The position numbers were made by a program, and so were the translations under genes. Positions 41,779 through 51,307 of a DNA stretch of 64,000 nucleotides are shown piece by piece. This DNA comes from an uncultured Dorea sp. (GTDB taxonomy: Bacteria; Bacillota; Clostridia; Lachnospirales; Lachnospiraceae), in the NCBI GenBank assembly GCA_910578455.1, contig CAJTQA010000012.1:1-64000 (forward strand), given 5' to 3'. The notes under the pieces are model-generated. The model saw only the letters and a program-made list of their open reading frames with translations, did no database searches and was not told the origin of the DNA. Position 1 is the stretch's first letter; each line of letters opens with the position of its first letter.

Positions 41779-43182
41779 ATGGCAGAGATCAGGGAAAAGG
41801 GTGCATTTGTGAATCCGTATGTAGTGCAGATGGATAAATTTGCGGATTCAATGGTGCACCTGTCAAAAACTTTTTTCACATTGGAAGGATATAAGGGAAC
41901 ATTTTCAAAAGAAGAGTTTGAAGAGATGTTCGGGAAGATTACGGACAAGGTGTGTGAGAACTGCGAAAGGCGGGATGAGTGCCTGCACGAGAACAGGGTT
42001 TTCACTTATCAGATGGTGTATGAGATTCTCTGCGCGGTGGAAGAGTATGGTGCAGAGCTTAACGTGGAGCTGAAAAGAGGCTTAAAGAGAAAGTGCATCC
42101 TCGCACCCAGGTTTTTGCGCGAGACGCTGGAGGTATATGAGAACGCTAAGAAGATCCTTCTCTGGAATAACAGGATTGTGCAAAACAGAGAAGGCTTCGC
42201 CGGGCAGCTGAAGAGCTTTGCAAAACTGCTCCAGTATACGACCAGGGAGCTGGACGCGGGAATTTTTGAGGACGAGCATTTAGAAAAGAAACTGAAATCC
42301 CGACTGAAGAAAATAGGGGTCAAAATGCTTTCGTCTGTGTTTTACATTACGCCTCAGGGCAAGTATGAACTTCATCTGACAGTGAAAGCGGCGAAAGGCA
42401 TCTGTGTGGCGACGAAGGAGCTGGCATACGAGACAGGGGCGTGCATTGGAAGGGTTATGATGCCGCAGCAGGGCGAGAGGCCTATTGTAGGGGCGCAGTA
42501 TTGTACGATTGCCTGTGTGGAGAGCGCACGTTATCAGACGCTTCAGGGGGTGGCAAAAATAGGGAAAGACTGCGAGCAGATTTCCGGCGATACGTTTTTG
42601 ATGACAGACCTGCCGGGAGGAAAAAAAGGAGTGGCGCTCTCGGACGGGATGGGCTCCGGGGAGGAGGCCTGCCGGGAGAGCACGATGGTGGTGGAAATGC
42701 TGGAAGAGCTTTTGGAGACGGGATTTCCGGCAAAAACCGCTATTGAGATCATGAACACCGCCCTTGTGATCGGGCGCGAGGATGTACGGTTTTCCACGGT
42801 TGACGCTTGCCTGTTTGACTTGTATACAGGGTACTGTGAATTTATAAAGGCGGGGGCGGCCGCCACTTTTATTAAGAGGTTAGACGGAGTGGAGAAGGTC
42901 AGCATGGCAACGCTTCCTATCGGAGTGATTAAAGATTTGGAGATAGAGTCTGTTGAAAGAGAGCTGGAATCAGGCGAGTTTGTGATTATGGTCACAGACG
43001 GGGTGATGGACGCACTGCCGGTGAAGGAGCAGGACACGCTGATGGCAGGCTTTATCCAGGAGGCGAACACGGTCAATCCAAAAGAGATGGCTCACTGCCT
43101 TCTCGGAAGGGTATTGGAGTGGAGCCAGGAGAAACCGACAGACGACATGACTATCGTGGTAGTGGGGTTATGGAAACTATAA
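41779..43182 (+). CDS. spoIIE: SpoIIE-family PP2C phosphatase lacking the membrane domain
   Basis: A 467-residue protein from ATG 41779 after AAGGGGAG. The C-terminal half is the SpoIIE PP2C phosphatase: SGDTFLMTDLPGGKKGVALS, then DGMGSGEEACRES with a metal-binding Asp, VTDGVMDALP and PTDDMTIVVV. The N-terminal half has a four-cysteine-like patch CENCERRDEC and helices. B. subtilis SpoIIE is about 827 residues with ten N-terminal membrane helices; none are seen here. In that organism it dephosphorylates SpoIIAA to free sigma-F and shapes the polar septum. Context after divIC and before tilS strongly supports spoIIE orthology despite the short length. Confidence 0.88.
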   Translation: MAEIREKGAFVNPYVVQMDKFADSMVHLSKTFFTLEGYKGTFSKEEFEEMFGKITDKVCENCERRDECLHENRVFTYQMVYEILCAVEEYGAELNVELKRGLKRKCILAPRFLRETLEVYENAKKILLWNNRIVQNREGFAGQLKSFAKLLQYTTRELDAGIFEDEHLEKKLKSRLKKIGVKMLSSVFYITPQGKYELHLTVKAAKGICVATKELAYETGACIGRVMMPQQGERPIVGAQYCTIACVESARYQTLQGVAKIGKDCEQISGDTFLMTDLPGGKKGVALSDGMGSGEEACRESTMVVEMLEELLETGFPAKTAIEIMNTALVIGREDVRFSTVDACLFDLYTGYCEFIKAGAAATFIKRLDGVEKVSMATLPIGVIKDLEIESVERELESGEFVIMVTDGVMDALPVKEQDTLMAGFIQEANTVNPKEMAHCLLGRVLEWSQEKPTDDMTIVVVGLWKL

Positions 43183-43258
43183 GTATTTCTTGCTTTTTTG
43201 CTTAAAATTATATATATTATACTGGAAACAAAAGGCGGTTAAAGAAAAAGGTCAGAAA

Positions 43259-44659
43259 ATGCGTAAAAAGGTCAGAAAATATATAGAGAGCTGGCAGATG
43301 ATCAGGCGGGGAGACAGAGTTATCGCAGGCATATCGGGGGGAGCAGATTCCATATGCCTCCTTTTCGTGCTTTTAGAGCTAAAGGAAGAGATGGGGTTTG
43401 AGGTTGCGGCAGTGCATGTGAACCATGGACTCAGAGGAAAAAGCGCTAAAAGAGACGAAAAATATGTGCGTGAAGTGTGTGAGAAAGCGGGAGTGCGTTT
43501 TTTTCTTTTCCGTGAAGACGTGGGAGAGTATGCGAGGAACCGCAGGCTGTCGGTTGAAGAGGCGGGGCGCGAGGTCAGGCGCTCCTGCATGGAAAAGGCG
43601 CGCTGCCAGTGGGACGGAACCTGTATTGCACTGGCACATCAGCAGAACGATAATGCCGAGACGGTCATTTTTAACCTGTGCCGGGGCAGCGGATTAAGAG
43701 GAATGGGGGGGATTCCGCCGAAAAGCGGCGTATGGATTCATCCTCTCCTCTGCCTGAGCCGTCAGGAAATTGAAAGGTATTTAAAAGACCGGGAAATCTC
43801 GTACTGCACGGACGAGACGAATCTGGAGGAATGTTATACGAGGAACAGGATACGCAAAAGGGTAATCCCGTACCTGGAAAAATATGTGAATGAGAGGACA
43901 GTGGAGCATATAGCGCAGTGCGCTGAGACAATCAGGGGGGCGGGGGAATATGTGGAGGAAAAAACTGCTGAATATGTAAAAAGCTGTATAAAGACAGAAA
44001 ATGCAGGGGAGATTCTATTGAGGGAGGATGGATTTAAACGTGTTCCTGAAACGCTTAAAAAAGGGGTTATGCGCGAGGCTCTCTGCGAGGCGGCGGGAGC
44101 GAGGAGAGACATAGGCGCAGCGCATGTGGCTGCTGCGTGCGACCTGCTGGACAGACAGGCAGGGCGGATGGCAAAGTTTCCATACAATGTGGAGGCGTAT
44201 CGGAATTACGACGGGCTGCTGTTTCGGAATTGCAATGCGGCACAAAAGCCGGGAGCAAAGGAAAAAGCGGAGTTCTGGATGAATATATTTGAAAATGAAT
44301 CAGCAACATTTCCAGAAAAAAACTACACGAAATGGTTCGATTATGATATAATAACAAATACTGTAAAAATCAGGCATCGTGAGCCGGGAGACTATATTGT
44401 AATTGATAAAAACGGGGGAACACAGAAATTAAAACAGTATTTTATCAATGAAAAAATCCCGAGGGAGCTAAGAGACAGCATCTGGCTCGCGGCAGTCGGT
44501 AAAGAGATCATCTGGATCGTAGGATACAGGCAGAGCCAGGCGTATCAGGTGACAGATAAGACAAAGCGGATATTGGAGATTGGATTTTACGGAGGAGAAG
44601 AAAATGTCAGAGACAGTAAGGGTCATGATCCCGGAGGAGGACGTGACGAAGAGGATTGA
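43259..44659 (+). CDS. tilS: tRNA(Ile)-lysidine synthase
   Basis: A 466-residue N-type ATP pyrophosphatase from ATG 43259 after AAAGGTCAG. The PP-loop is ISGGADSICLLFVLLEL; AAVHVNHGLRG, ALAHQQNDNAETVIFNLCRGSGLRG and the ETNLEECYTRNRIRKRVIPYL block are diagnostic. The C-terminal TilS domain includes HREPGDYIVIDKNGGTQKLKQ and KEIIWIVGYRQS. It converts C34 of tRNA-Ile(CAU) to lysidine so that AUA is read. Its last 56 bases overlap the hpt coding start. Confidence 0.95.
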   Translation: MRKKVRKYIESWQMIRRGDRVIAGISGGADSICLLFVLLELKEEMGFEVAAVHVNHGLRGKSAKRDEKYVREVCEKAGVRFFLFREDVGEYARNRRLSVEEAGREVRRSCMEKARCQWDGTCIALAHQQNDNAETVIFNLCRGSGLRGMGGIPPKSGVWIHPLLCLSRQEIERYLKDREISYCTDETNLEECYTRNRIRKRVIPYLEKYVNERTVEHIAQCAETIRGAGEYVEEKTAEYVKSCIKTENAGEILLREDGFKRVPETLKKGVMREALCEAAGARRDIGAAHVAAACDLLDRQAGRMAKFPYNVEAYRNYDGLLFRNCNAAQKPGAKEKAEFWMNIFENESATFPEKNYTKWFDYDIITNTVKIRHREPGDYIVIDKNGGTQKLKQYFINEKIPRELRDSIWLAAVGKEIIWIVGYRQSQAYQVTDKTKRILEIGFYGGEENVRDSKGHDPGGGRDEED

Positions 44660-45131
44660 AGAGATGGGCCGGCAGATCAGTGAAGATTATGCAGGGAAAC
44701 AGGTGCATCTGATCTGCATATTGAAAGGCGGGGTATTTTTTGCATGTGAGCTGGCAAAGCAGATAACAGTTCCTGTAAGCATAGACTTTATGAGCGTGGG
44801 AAGCTATGGAGACGGAACTTCCTCCAGCGGCATCGTAAAGATTGCCAAGGATCTTGATGAGACGCTGGAGGGAAAGGAAGTCCTGGTGGTGGAGGACATT
44901 ATTGATTCCGGAAGGACGCTTTCTTATCTTCTGGAAGTCCTGAGGAAGAGAGAGCCGAAGAGCATGAGGCTTTGTACACTGCTTGACAAGCCGTCGCGCA
45001 GGGTCAGGGAAGTTAAAGTTGATTACATAGGGTATAAGATCCCTGATGAATTTGTAGTCGGGTATGGGCTTGACTATAAGCAAAAATATAGAAATCTACC
45101 ATACATCGGAGTTGTGGAAGGTGTTGAGTAG
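44604..45131 (+). CDS. hpt: Hypoxanthine phosphoribosyltransferase
   Basis: A 175-residue phosphoribosyltransferase. The start is ATG 44604 after GGAGGAGAAG, inside the end of tilS. The PRPP motif is VLVVEDIIDSGRTLSYLL, the N-terminal catalytic part LICILKGGVFFACELA, and the flexible-loop region VPVSIDFMSVGSYGDGTSSSG. It converts hypoxanthine and guanine to IMP and GMP, using the bases released by punA. In Firmicutes tilS-hpt-ftsH is a conserved order. Confidence 0.96.
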   Translation: MSETVRVMIPEEDVTKRIEEMGRQISEDYAGKQVHLICILKGGVFFACELAKQITVPVSIDFMSVGSYGDGTSSSGIVKIAKDLDETLEGKEVLVVEDIIDSGRTLSYLLEVLRKREPKSMRLCTLLDKPSRRVREVKVDYIGYKIPDEFVVGYGLDYKQKYRNLPYIGVVEGVE

Positions 45132-45147
45132 AAGGAGGCTATAAACA

Positions 45148-47019
45148 TTGAATGATAGAAGAAACAGAGGAATAAGCGGAGCGAGCGTGCTCATATTCAT
45201 ATTGGTATTATTCGGGGCATTATGGTTTACCAACCAGATGGATCAGAAAGAAAATGAACTGAACTGGAATCAGTTTGAAAAGCTGATTGCAAGCGGAAAT
45301 ATAAAAAACATTGACATTATCCAGAACAAGGATGTTCCTACCGGGCGGGTTGAGATTGGAACTAAGAATGAAATAAGCGGTGAAGATGAAACGAAGTATC
45401 TTTTTACATCCGATGTCAATGAGATGCAGGAGTATCTGAAAAAGAAAGGCATTGAGAATTATACGATGACCAATGTGCCTCAGGACAGCTGGTTTGCCGA
45501 TACTCTCATTCCTATGCTTTTAGTGGTGGCGGCGGTTTTTGTCCTGTTTATGTTTATGAACCGCCAGGGCGGCGGCGCAAATGCTAAAGCGATGAATTTC
45601 GGGAAGAGCCGCGCGAAACTGAGCAGGGAAGGCGACAATAACGTAACATTTTCAAAGGTGGCAGGGCTGCGGGAAGAGAAAGAAGAGCTTGAGGAGATCG
45701 TGGATTTCCTGAAATCACCGAAAAAATATATTCAGGTAGGCGCGAGGATACCGAAGGGAGTCCTCTTGGTGGGTCCTCCGGGAACCGGCAAGACATTACT
45801 TGCAAAAGCGGTGGCAGGAGAAGCAGGAGTGCCGTTTTTCACGATTTCGGGCTCTGACTTTGTAGAGATGTTTGTGGGTGTGGGAGCGTCCCGTGTCCGG
45901 GATCTGTTTGAGGAGGCAAAGAGAAATGCTCCGTGCATTATCTTTATTGATGAGATAGACGCGGTGGCGCGCCGCAGAGGAACCGGAATGGGAGGCGGGC
46001 ATGACGAGAGGGAACAGACGCTGAACCAGCTTCTGGTGGAGATGGATGGCTTTGGCGTCAATGAAGGCATTATCGTCATGGCGGCGACTAACAGGGTGGA
46101 CATACTGGATCCGGCGATTCTGCGTCCGGGAAGGTTTGACCGGAAGGTGGTAGTAGGGCGCCCGGACGTTCAGGGCAGGGAGGAGATTCTTGAGGTTCAT
46201 GCAAAGGGCAAGCCGCTGAGCGAGGAGATCGACTTAAAGCAGATCGCGCAGACGACAGCCGGATTTACCGGCGCAGACCTTGAAAACCTGCTGAATGAGG
46301 CGGCTATTCTGGCAGCGAAGGCAAGCCGCGTGTTCCTTATACAGGAAGATATCAAGAAAGCATTTGTCAAGGTCGGGATCGGCGCGGAGAAAAAAAGCCG
46401 TGTGATTTCCGACAAAGAGAAACGGATTACGGCGTTTCATGAGGCGGGGCACGCAATTTTATTCCATGTGCTGCCGGATGTGGGGCCTGTCTACAGCGTC
46501 TCCATCATCCCGACCGGAAGCGCGGGCGGGTATACGATGCCCCTGCCGGAGCGGGATGATATGTTCGATACGAAAGGCAAGATGCTGCAGGACATCGTAG
46601 TGTCGCTGGGAGGCAGGGTCGCGGAAGAAGAAGTGCTTGACGACATTACCACAGGAGCATCCCAGGATATTAAACAGGCGACGGATCTTGCGAAATCTAT
46701 GGTGACAAAGTTTGGGATGTCTGAGACAGTCGGGCTTGTCAATTATGACGATGACAGCGATGAAGTGTTCATCGGGCGGGATCTGGCCCATGCATCAAGA
46801 GGCTACGGAGAAGGCGTTGCCACAGTTATAGACCAGGAAGTGAAAAGGATTATTGATGAGTGCTATGCGAAGGCGAAAGCGCTCATACGGGAATATGACA
46901 GCGTGCTCCACGCATGCGCGGATCTTCTCCTGGAGAAAGAAAAGATATCCAGGGAAGAGTTTGAAGATTTATTTAAGACAGTTGATATAAATGAGCCGGA
47001 TGAGATGATACGTGTATAG
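45148..47019 (+). CDS. ftsH: ATP-dependent zinc metalloprotease FtsH
   Basis: A 623-residue membrane AAA protease. The start codon is TTG 45148 after AAGGAGGC. Two transmembrane helices (VLIFILVLFGALWFTNQ and LIPMLLVVAAVFVLFMFM) flank a short external domain. Walker A is GPPGTGKT, Walker B IIFIDEIDAVA, the second region of homology ATNRVDILDPAILRPGRFDR. The zinc site is FHEAGHAILFH with a third ligand in DDITTGASQDIKQAT. It degrades membrane and regulatory proteins and is required for efficient sporulation in Bacillus. Confidence 0.97.
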   Translation: MNDRRNRGISGASVLIFILVLFGALWFTNQMDQKENELNWNQFEKLIASGNIKNIDIIQNKDVPTGRVEIGTKNEISGEDETKYLFTSDVNEMQEYLKKKGIENYTMTNVPQDSWFADTLIPMLLVVAAVFVLFMFMNRQGGGANAKAMNFGKSRAKLSREGDNNVTFSKVAGLREEKEELEEIVDFLKSPKKYIQVGARIPKGVLLVGPPGTGKTLLAKAVAGEAGVPFFTISGSDFVEMFVGVGASRVRDLFEEAKRNAPCIIFIDEIDAVARRRGTGMGGGHDEREQTLNQLLVEMDGFGVNEGIIVMAATNRVDILDPAILRPGRFDRKVVVGRPDVQGREEILEVHAKGKPLSEEIDLKQIAQTTAGFTGADLENLLNEAAILAAKASRVFLIQEDIKKAFVKVGIGAEKKSRVISDKEKRITAFHEAGHAILFHVLPDVGPVYSVSIIPTGSAGGYTMPLPERDDMFDTKGKMLQDIVVSLGGRVAEEEVLDDITTGASQDIKQATDLAKSMVTKFGMSETVGLVNYDDDSDEVFIGRDLAHASRGYGEGVATVIDQEVKRIIDECYAKAKALIREYDSVLHACADLLLEKEKISREEFEDLFKTVDINEPDEMIRV

Positions 47020-47047
47020 TTAATAAAATTGATTGAGAGGATAACGG

Positions 47048-49084
47048 ATGAGAAGGGAAGCCTTATTTTGTGACGGTTCGCGGTGGTATGTATCTCCGCA
47101 GGAGCCGGGCTGCAACCAAATTGTCACGTTAAGATTCCGGACGGCGAAGGAAGATGCCGTCCGTGTGCGTCTTGTCGTGGGCGAAGACGGATACAATATG
47201 CATAAAGAATCGGCAGAGGGCGAGTTTGACTATTATGTGATTGACTGGAAACTCGGCTGCGAACCGTTCGTATATTATTTTGAGATTTCTGACAGGGAAC
47301 AGACATGTTATTACAGCCGGTGCGGCATCTCCGACACACATTCCGACATATATGATTTCCGCATCGTGCCGGGATTTTCTACGCCGGAGTGGGCAAAAGG
47401 AGCGGTTATGTACCAGATTTATACAGACCGCTTTTGCAATGGAGATCCGTCCAATGATGTGGAGGATAACGAGTATTTTTATATTGGCGGTTACAGCCGG
47501 AAAGTGACGGACTGGAACAAGTACCCGGATGTGATGGGTGTGCGGGAGTTCTACGGCGGAGACTTAAAAGGCGTAATGGAGAAATTGGATTACCTCCAGG
47601 AGCTGGGAGTGGAAGTCATATATTTCAACCCGCTGTTTGTATCGCCGTCTAACCATAAGTATGATATCCAGGACTATGATTATATTGACCCCCATTTTGG
47701 CGTGATTGAGCAGGACGGAGGAGAGGTCCTGGCGGACGGCGACAGGGATAATGCACATGCGGGTAAATTTCAGAAACGGGTTACGGACATTCGGAATCTG
47801 GAGGCAAGCAATACGCTGTTCATTAAGCTTGTGGAGGAACTTCACCGAAGGGGCATGAAAGTGATTCTTGATGGTGTGTTCAACCATTGCGGTTCTTTTA
47901 ATAAATGGATGGATCGGGAGCGGGTGTATGAAAATCAGGAGGGTTATGCCCCGGGAGCGTATGTTTCGGCAGAGAGCCCCTATCGGAACTATTTCCGTTT
48001 CCTGGATGGGGATGATACGAGATGGCCGTATAATCCGTGCTATGACGGATGGTGGAGCCATGACACGCTTCCAAAATTAAATTATGAAGGCTCGAAAGAG
48101 TTGGAGGAGTATATTCTGCAAGTAGGACGAAAATGGGTGTCTCCGCCTTTTAATGTTGATGGATGGCGTCTTGACGTGGCGGCGGATTTAGGCTATAGCA
48201 GCGAGTTCAATCACGGATTTTGGAAAAAATTCCGCAAGGCAGTAAAAGAGGCAAATCCGGACGCGCTTATACTGGCGGAGCATTACGGGGATCCCAGCAG
48301 CTGGCTGTGCGGTGACGAGTGGGACAGCGTAATGAATTATGATGCTTTTATGGAACCTGTGACATGGTTTCTTACAGGCATGGAAAAGCACAGTGACGAG
48401 AGCAATGATGAGCTTTTAGGGAATCCTGAGCATTTTGTGAATACGATGAACCACTTTATGTCCCGGATGCCCACGCCTTCTCTGGAAGTGGCGATGAACG
48501 AACTGTCCAACCACGACCATTCAAGGTTTCTCACAAGAACGAACCGCGTGGTGGGAAGGACCGCCGACAAAGGCCCCCGGGCGGCGGAAGAGAATGTAAA
48601 TGTAGCAGTGATGCGGGAAGCTGTGGTTATGCAGATGACATGGGTGGGGGCACCGACGCTTTATTACGGAGATGAGGCAGGAGTGTGCGGCTTTACAGAC
48701 CCTGATAACAGACGGACATATCCGTGGGGCAATGAAAATCAGGAATTGATTGAATTTCACAGAGAGATGATCTGGATTCATAAAAACAGCCAGGCGCTGC
48801 GAAACGGCTCCATCCTTATGCTGTGCTGCGAGAATAACATACTGGCGTACGGGAGATTTACCGAGGATGAGCAAATTGTGGTAATCATAAATAACCGGGA
48901 TGAGCTTGCCGAGGTTACAGTGCCTGTATGGCGCATCGGAGTGCCGATGCGGGGCAAGATGCGGAGGCTGATGTATTCCTATGCGGAGAGCTACACGAAT
49001 GCGGCCGACAGCTACCTGGTTCAGGGCGGAGAGGTCGTAGTGAATATGGGAGCCCGCTCGGCGCTTGTAATGGAGGGAATATAG
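47048..49084 (+). CDS. GH13 neopullulanase/cyclomaltodextrinase-type enzyme
   Basis: A 678-residue alpha-amylase-family hydrolase without signal peptide, so cytosolic. The N-terminal about 120 residues form a CBM34-like beta domain. The barrel shows MYQIYTDRFCNGDPSND, VIYFNPLFVSPSNHKYD, GVFNHCG, then the nucleophile in GWRLDVAADLG, the acid in LILAEHYGDPSSW and the transition-state Asp in LSNHDHSRF. It probably cleaves maltodextrins, cyclodextrins or pullulan oligosaccharides taken up by sugar transporters. Exact specificity is not resolvable by eye. It converges with map, their stops being one base apart. Confidence 0.92.
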   Translation: MRREALFCDGSRWYVSPQEPGCNQIVTLRFRTAKEDAVRVRLVVGEDGYNMHKESAEGEFDYYVIDWKLGCEPFVYYFEISDREQTCYYSRCGISDTHSDIYDFRIVPGFSTPEWAKGAVMYQIYTDRFCNGDPSNDVEDNEYFYIGGYSRKVTDWNKYPDVMGVREFYGGDLKGVMEKLDYLQELGVEVIYFNPLFVSPSNHKYDIQDYDYIDPHFGVIEQDGGEVLADGDRDNAHAGKFQKRVTDIRNLEASNTLFIKLVEELHRRGMKVILDGVFNHCGSFNKWMDRERVYENQEGYAPGAYVSAESPYRNYFRFLDGDDTRWPYNPCYDGWWSHDTLPKLNYEGSKELEEYILQVGRKWVSPPFNVDGWRLDVAADLGYSSEFNHGFWKKFRKAVKEANPDALILAEHYGDPSSWLCGDEWDSVMNYDAFMEPVTWFLTGMEKHSDESNDELLGNPEHFVNTMNHFMSRMPTPSLEVAMNELSNHDHSRFLTRTNRVVGRTADKGPRAAEENVNVAVMREAVVMQMTWVGAPTLYYGDEAGVCGFTDPDNRRTYPWGNENQELIEFHREMIWIHKNSQALRNGSILMLCCENNILAYGRFTEDEQIVVIINNRDELAEVTVPVWRIGVPMRGKMRRLMYSYAESYTNAADSYLVQGGEVVVNMGARSALVMEGI

Positions 49085-49085
49085 G

Positions 49086-49895
49086 TTATTGCGACAATAC
49101 CTCTACTCCGGTTTCGGTGACAAGCACCATGTATTCTACCTGTGCAGACAGGCCGTCGTCGATAGTGTATACCGTCCAGCCATTGTCTTCGTCTATGAAA
49201 AAATCGGGGCTGCCTTCGTTTATCATAGGCTCGATCGTAAACATCATTCCCGGCACGAGGACCATTTCGCTGCCCTTGGGAGTGACGTAGCTGACGAAAG
49301 GTTCTTCGTGAAATTCAAGGCCGATACCGTGTCCGCCGATCTCTTCTACGACTGAGTATCCGTGCCGGCGTGCATGGGTGTTGATTGCATGTGCGATATC
49401 CCCGAGATGCCCCCAGGGTTTTGCGGCTTTAAGGCCAAGCTCTACACATTCTTTCGTGACGCGCACGAGCCTTTCTGCCTCGGGGGATGTCTCGCCGATA
49501 ATGAACATTCTGGACGCGTCAGAAAAATAACCGCCAAGATTGGTGGATACGTCTACGTTTACGATATCGCCTTCTTCCAGAAATTCATACTTGTCAGGGA
49601 TGCCGTGGCAGACTACGTTGTTAAGAGAAGTGCATACGCTTTTAGGAAAGCCTTCGTAGTGCAGCGGCGCAGGGATGCCGCCGTGCTCTGTAGTGAAATC
49701 ATAGACCAGCCGGTCAATCTCCTCTGTGCACATGCCCGCCTGTATATGGGCGGCAACATGGTCAAGCACTGCCGTGTTCAAGGCAGCGCTTTTTTTTATG
49801 GCTTTAATCTGTGCGGGTGTTTTCAGCAGGGAGCGGTCCGGAACAATATGCCCCCTGGCTGCAAGAGTCCATAATTTAACATCTAACTTATTCAT
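49086..49895 (-). CDS. map: Methionine aminopeptidase, type I
   Basis: A 269-residue metallo-aminopeptidase on the - strand, starting at the ATG ending the motif MNKLDVKLW (49895), with AAAGGA upstream. The metal ligands are visible: Asp in VNVDVSTNLGG and YFSDASRMF, His in EEIGGHGIGLEFHEEP, Glu in FTIEPMINEG and in SAQVEYMVLV. It removes N-terminal Met from nascent proteins. An N-terminal extension of about 25 residues and a Tyr in place of the usual His after the last Glu mark it as a variant, perhaps a second map gene next to a ribosomal-operon copy elsewhere. No terminator is seen between it and the convergent gene. Confidence 0.93.
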   Translation of the reverse strand: MNKLDVKLWTLAARGHIVPDRSLLKTPAQIKAIKKSAALNTAVLDHVAAHIQAGMCTEEIDRLVYDFTTEHGGIPAPLHYEGFPKSVCTSLNNVVCHGIPDKYEFLEEGDIVNVDVSTNLGGYFSDASRMFIIGETSPEAERLVRVTKECVELGLKAAKPWGHLGDIAHAINTHARRHGYSVVEEIGGHGIGLEFHEEPFVSYVTPKGSEMVLVPGMMFTIEPMINEGSPDFFIDEDNGWTVYTIDDGLSAQVEYMVLVTETGVEVLSQ

Positions 49896-50069
49896 AGGGA
49901 AAACATTCCTTTCATTATGCATATATGGTGCTGCTGTCAGCTAAAGAGATTTTATCATTAATAGATAGGGAATTCCAGTATTATGTAATATAAAAATTTC
50001 ATTAATAATGCATCCGCGGGGAAAGCAGGGGTTGCGTGCGGAGAGAAAAACCAGTACAATGTTACTGTT

Positions 50070-51266
50070 ATGGATAAATTAAAGAATATTTTACGGGAAA
50101 ATTTGAATAAAGATTTTTTGTCTGCCGTTTTAAGCGGCTCAAAGGATAAGGAGCGGGCGGAAAAGGTAAAGGCGCGCCCAGTCATGAAAAAGGGGGAGCT
50201 TAAGTTCCAGCTGGAGGTGTTTCGCGGCAGGCAGGCGTTTCATGAGAACTTAAGCGGTGAGGAGGCGGCGGAAAAGCTGCTTTCCTACATGGAAAATTTC
50301 CGGCAGATGCAGATGGAGACAGCCACGGACTTTTATACGATACTGGTCAGCAAGAAAGGGAAGGTTACGGTGAAGAGGCGGAAACAGTGCCGCGAACGGG
50401 AGAAAGCGCAGGCGGGTTTCGCCCATAACCGGAAGAAACGATACATTCTTGAAGAGGGGAAAGCAGTTCCTTTTCTTGTAGATCTCGGGGTTATGACGCG
50501 AGAGGGAGCGGTTGTCCATGCGAAGTTTGATAAGTTCCGGCAGATTAACCGTTTCCTGGAATTTATTGAGGATATTCTCCCGGAGCTCCCGGGCGACAGG
50601 GAAGTTACCATCCTTGACTTTGGCTGCGGGAAATCGTACCTGACATTTGCCATGCACTATTATCTGCATGACCTTAAGAAATATGATGTGCGGATTATCG
50701 GGCTGGATCTGAAGAGGGATGTGATCGCGCGCTGTAATGAGCTTGCGGAAAAGTACGGATGTGAAAAGCTTAATTTTTCAGTGGGGAATATTGCGGATTA
50801 TGCCGGAGACGGCAAAGTGGATATGGTAGTAACCCTTCATGCCTGCGATACGGCTACGGATTATGCGCTGGCGAAAGCTGTCGGCTGGAATGTGAAGGTA
50901 ATCTTGTCTGTACCGTGCTGTCAGCATGAGCTGAACGCACAGCTGGGAAACAGAGACGCGGGAAAGAGCCGGCGCGCGGATGCTATGGAGCCGGTTCTTA
51001 AGTATGGGCTTTTGCGGGAGCGTATGGCATCGCTTATTACAGACGGCCTCAGGGCAAAGTACCTGGAGCGGGAGGGATACGACGTTCAGGTGCTTGAGTT
51101 TATTGACATGGAGCATACGCCGAAAAACATATTGCTCCGTGCGGTGCAGAAGAAATCGGAGGCGAAAAGCCGGCGCGCGGAAGAGAACATAGAGGCCTGC
51201 GAAAGTTTCTTCCAGGTGTCGCCGATGCTTGGCAGGCTGCTTGGCGGAGCCGGGCGGCAGGATTAG
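50070..51266 (+). CDS. SAM-dependent methyltransferase (Methyltransf_32-like)
   Basis: A 398-residue protein. The C-terminal half is a Rossmann methyltransferase with motif I TILDFGCGKSYLTFAMHYYL, then IIGLDLKRDVIARCNELAEK and VTLHACDTATDYALAKAV, and the PCCQHEL motif, a pattern typical of the family PF13679. The N-terminal 150 residues are a basic RNA-binding-looking region (VTVKRRKQCREREKAQ). Relatives are annotated only as class I methyltransferases; an RNA or protein substrate is plausible. The ribosome site is weak. Its stop lies about 40 bases before the next gene. Confidence 0.82.
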   Translation: MDKLKNILRENLNKDFLSAVLSGSKDKERAEKVKARPVMKKGELKFQLEVFRGRQAFHENLSGEEAAEKLLSYMENFRQMQMETATDFYTILVSKKGKVTVKRRKQCREREKAQAGFAHNRKKRYILEEGKAVPFLVDLGVMTREGAVVHAKFDKFRQINRFLEFIEDILPELPGDREVTILDFGCGKSYLTFAMHYYLHDLKKYDVRIIGLDLKRDVIARCNELAEKYGCEKLNFSVGNIADYAGDGKVDMVVTLHACDTATDYALAKAVGWNVKVILSVPCCQHELNAQLGNRDAGKSRRADAMEPVLKYGLLRERMASLITDGLRAKYLEREGYDVQVLEFIDMEHTPKNILLRAVQKKSEAKSRRAEENIEACESFFQVSPMLGRLLGGAGRQD

Positions 51267-51307
51267 GTAAAGGCGGGTCATTGGCGTAAGGATTAAGAGG
51301 ATACGGA

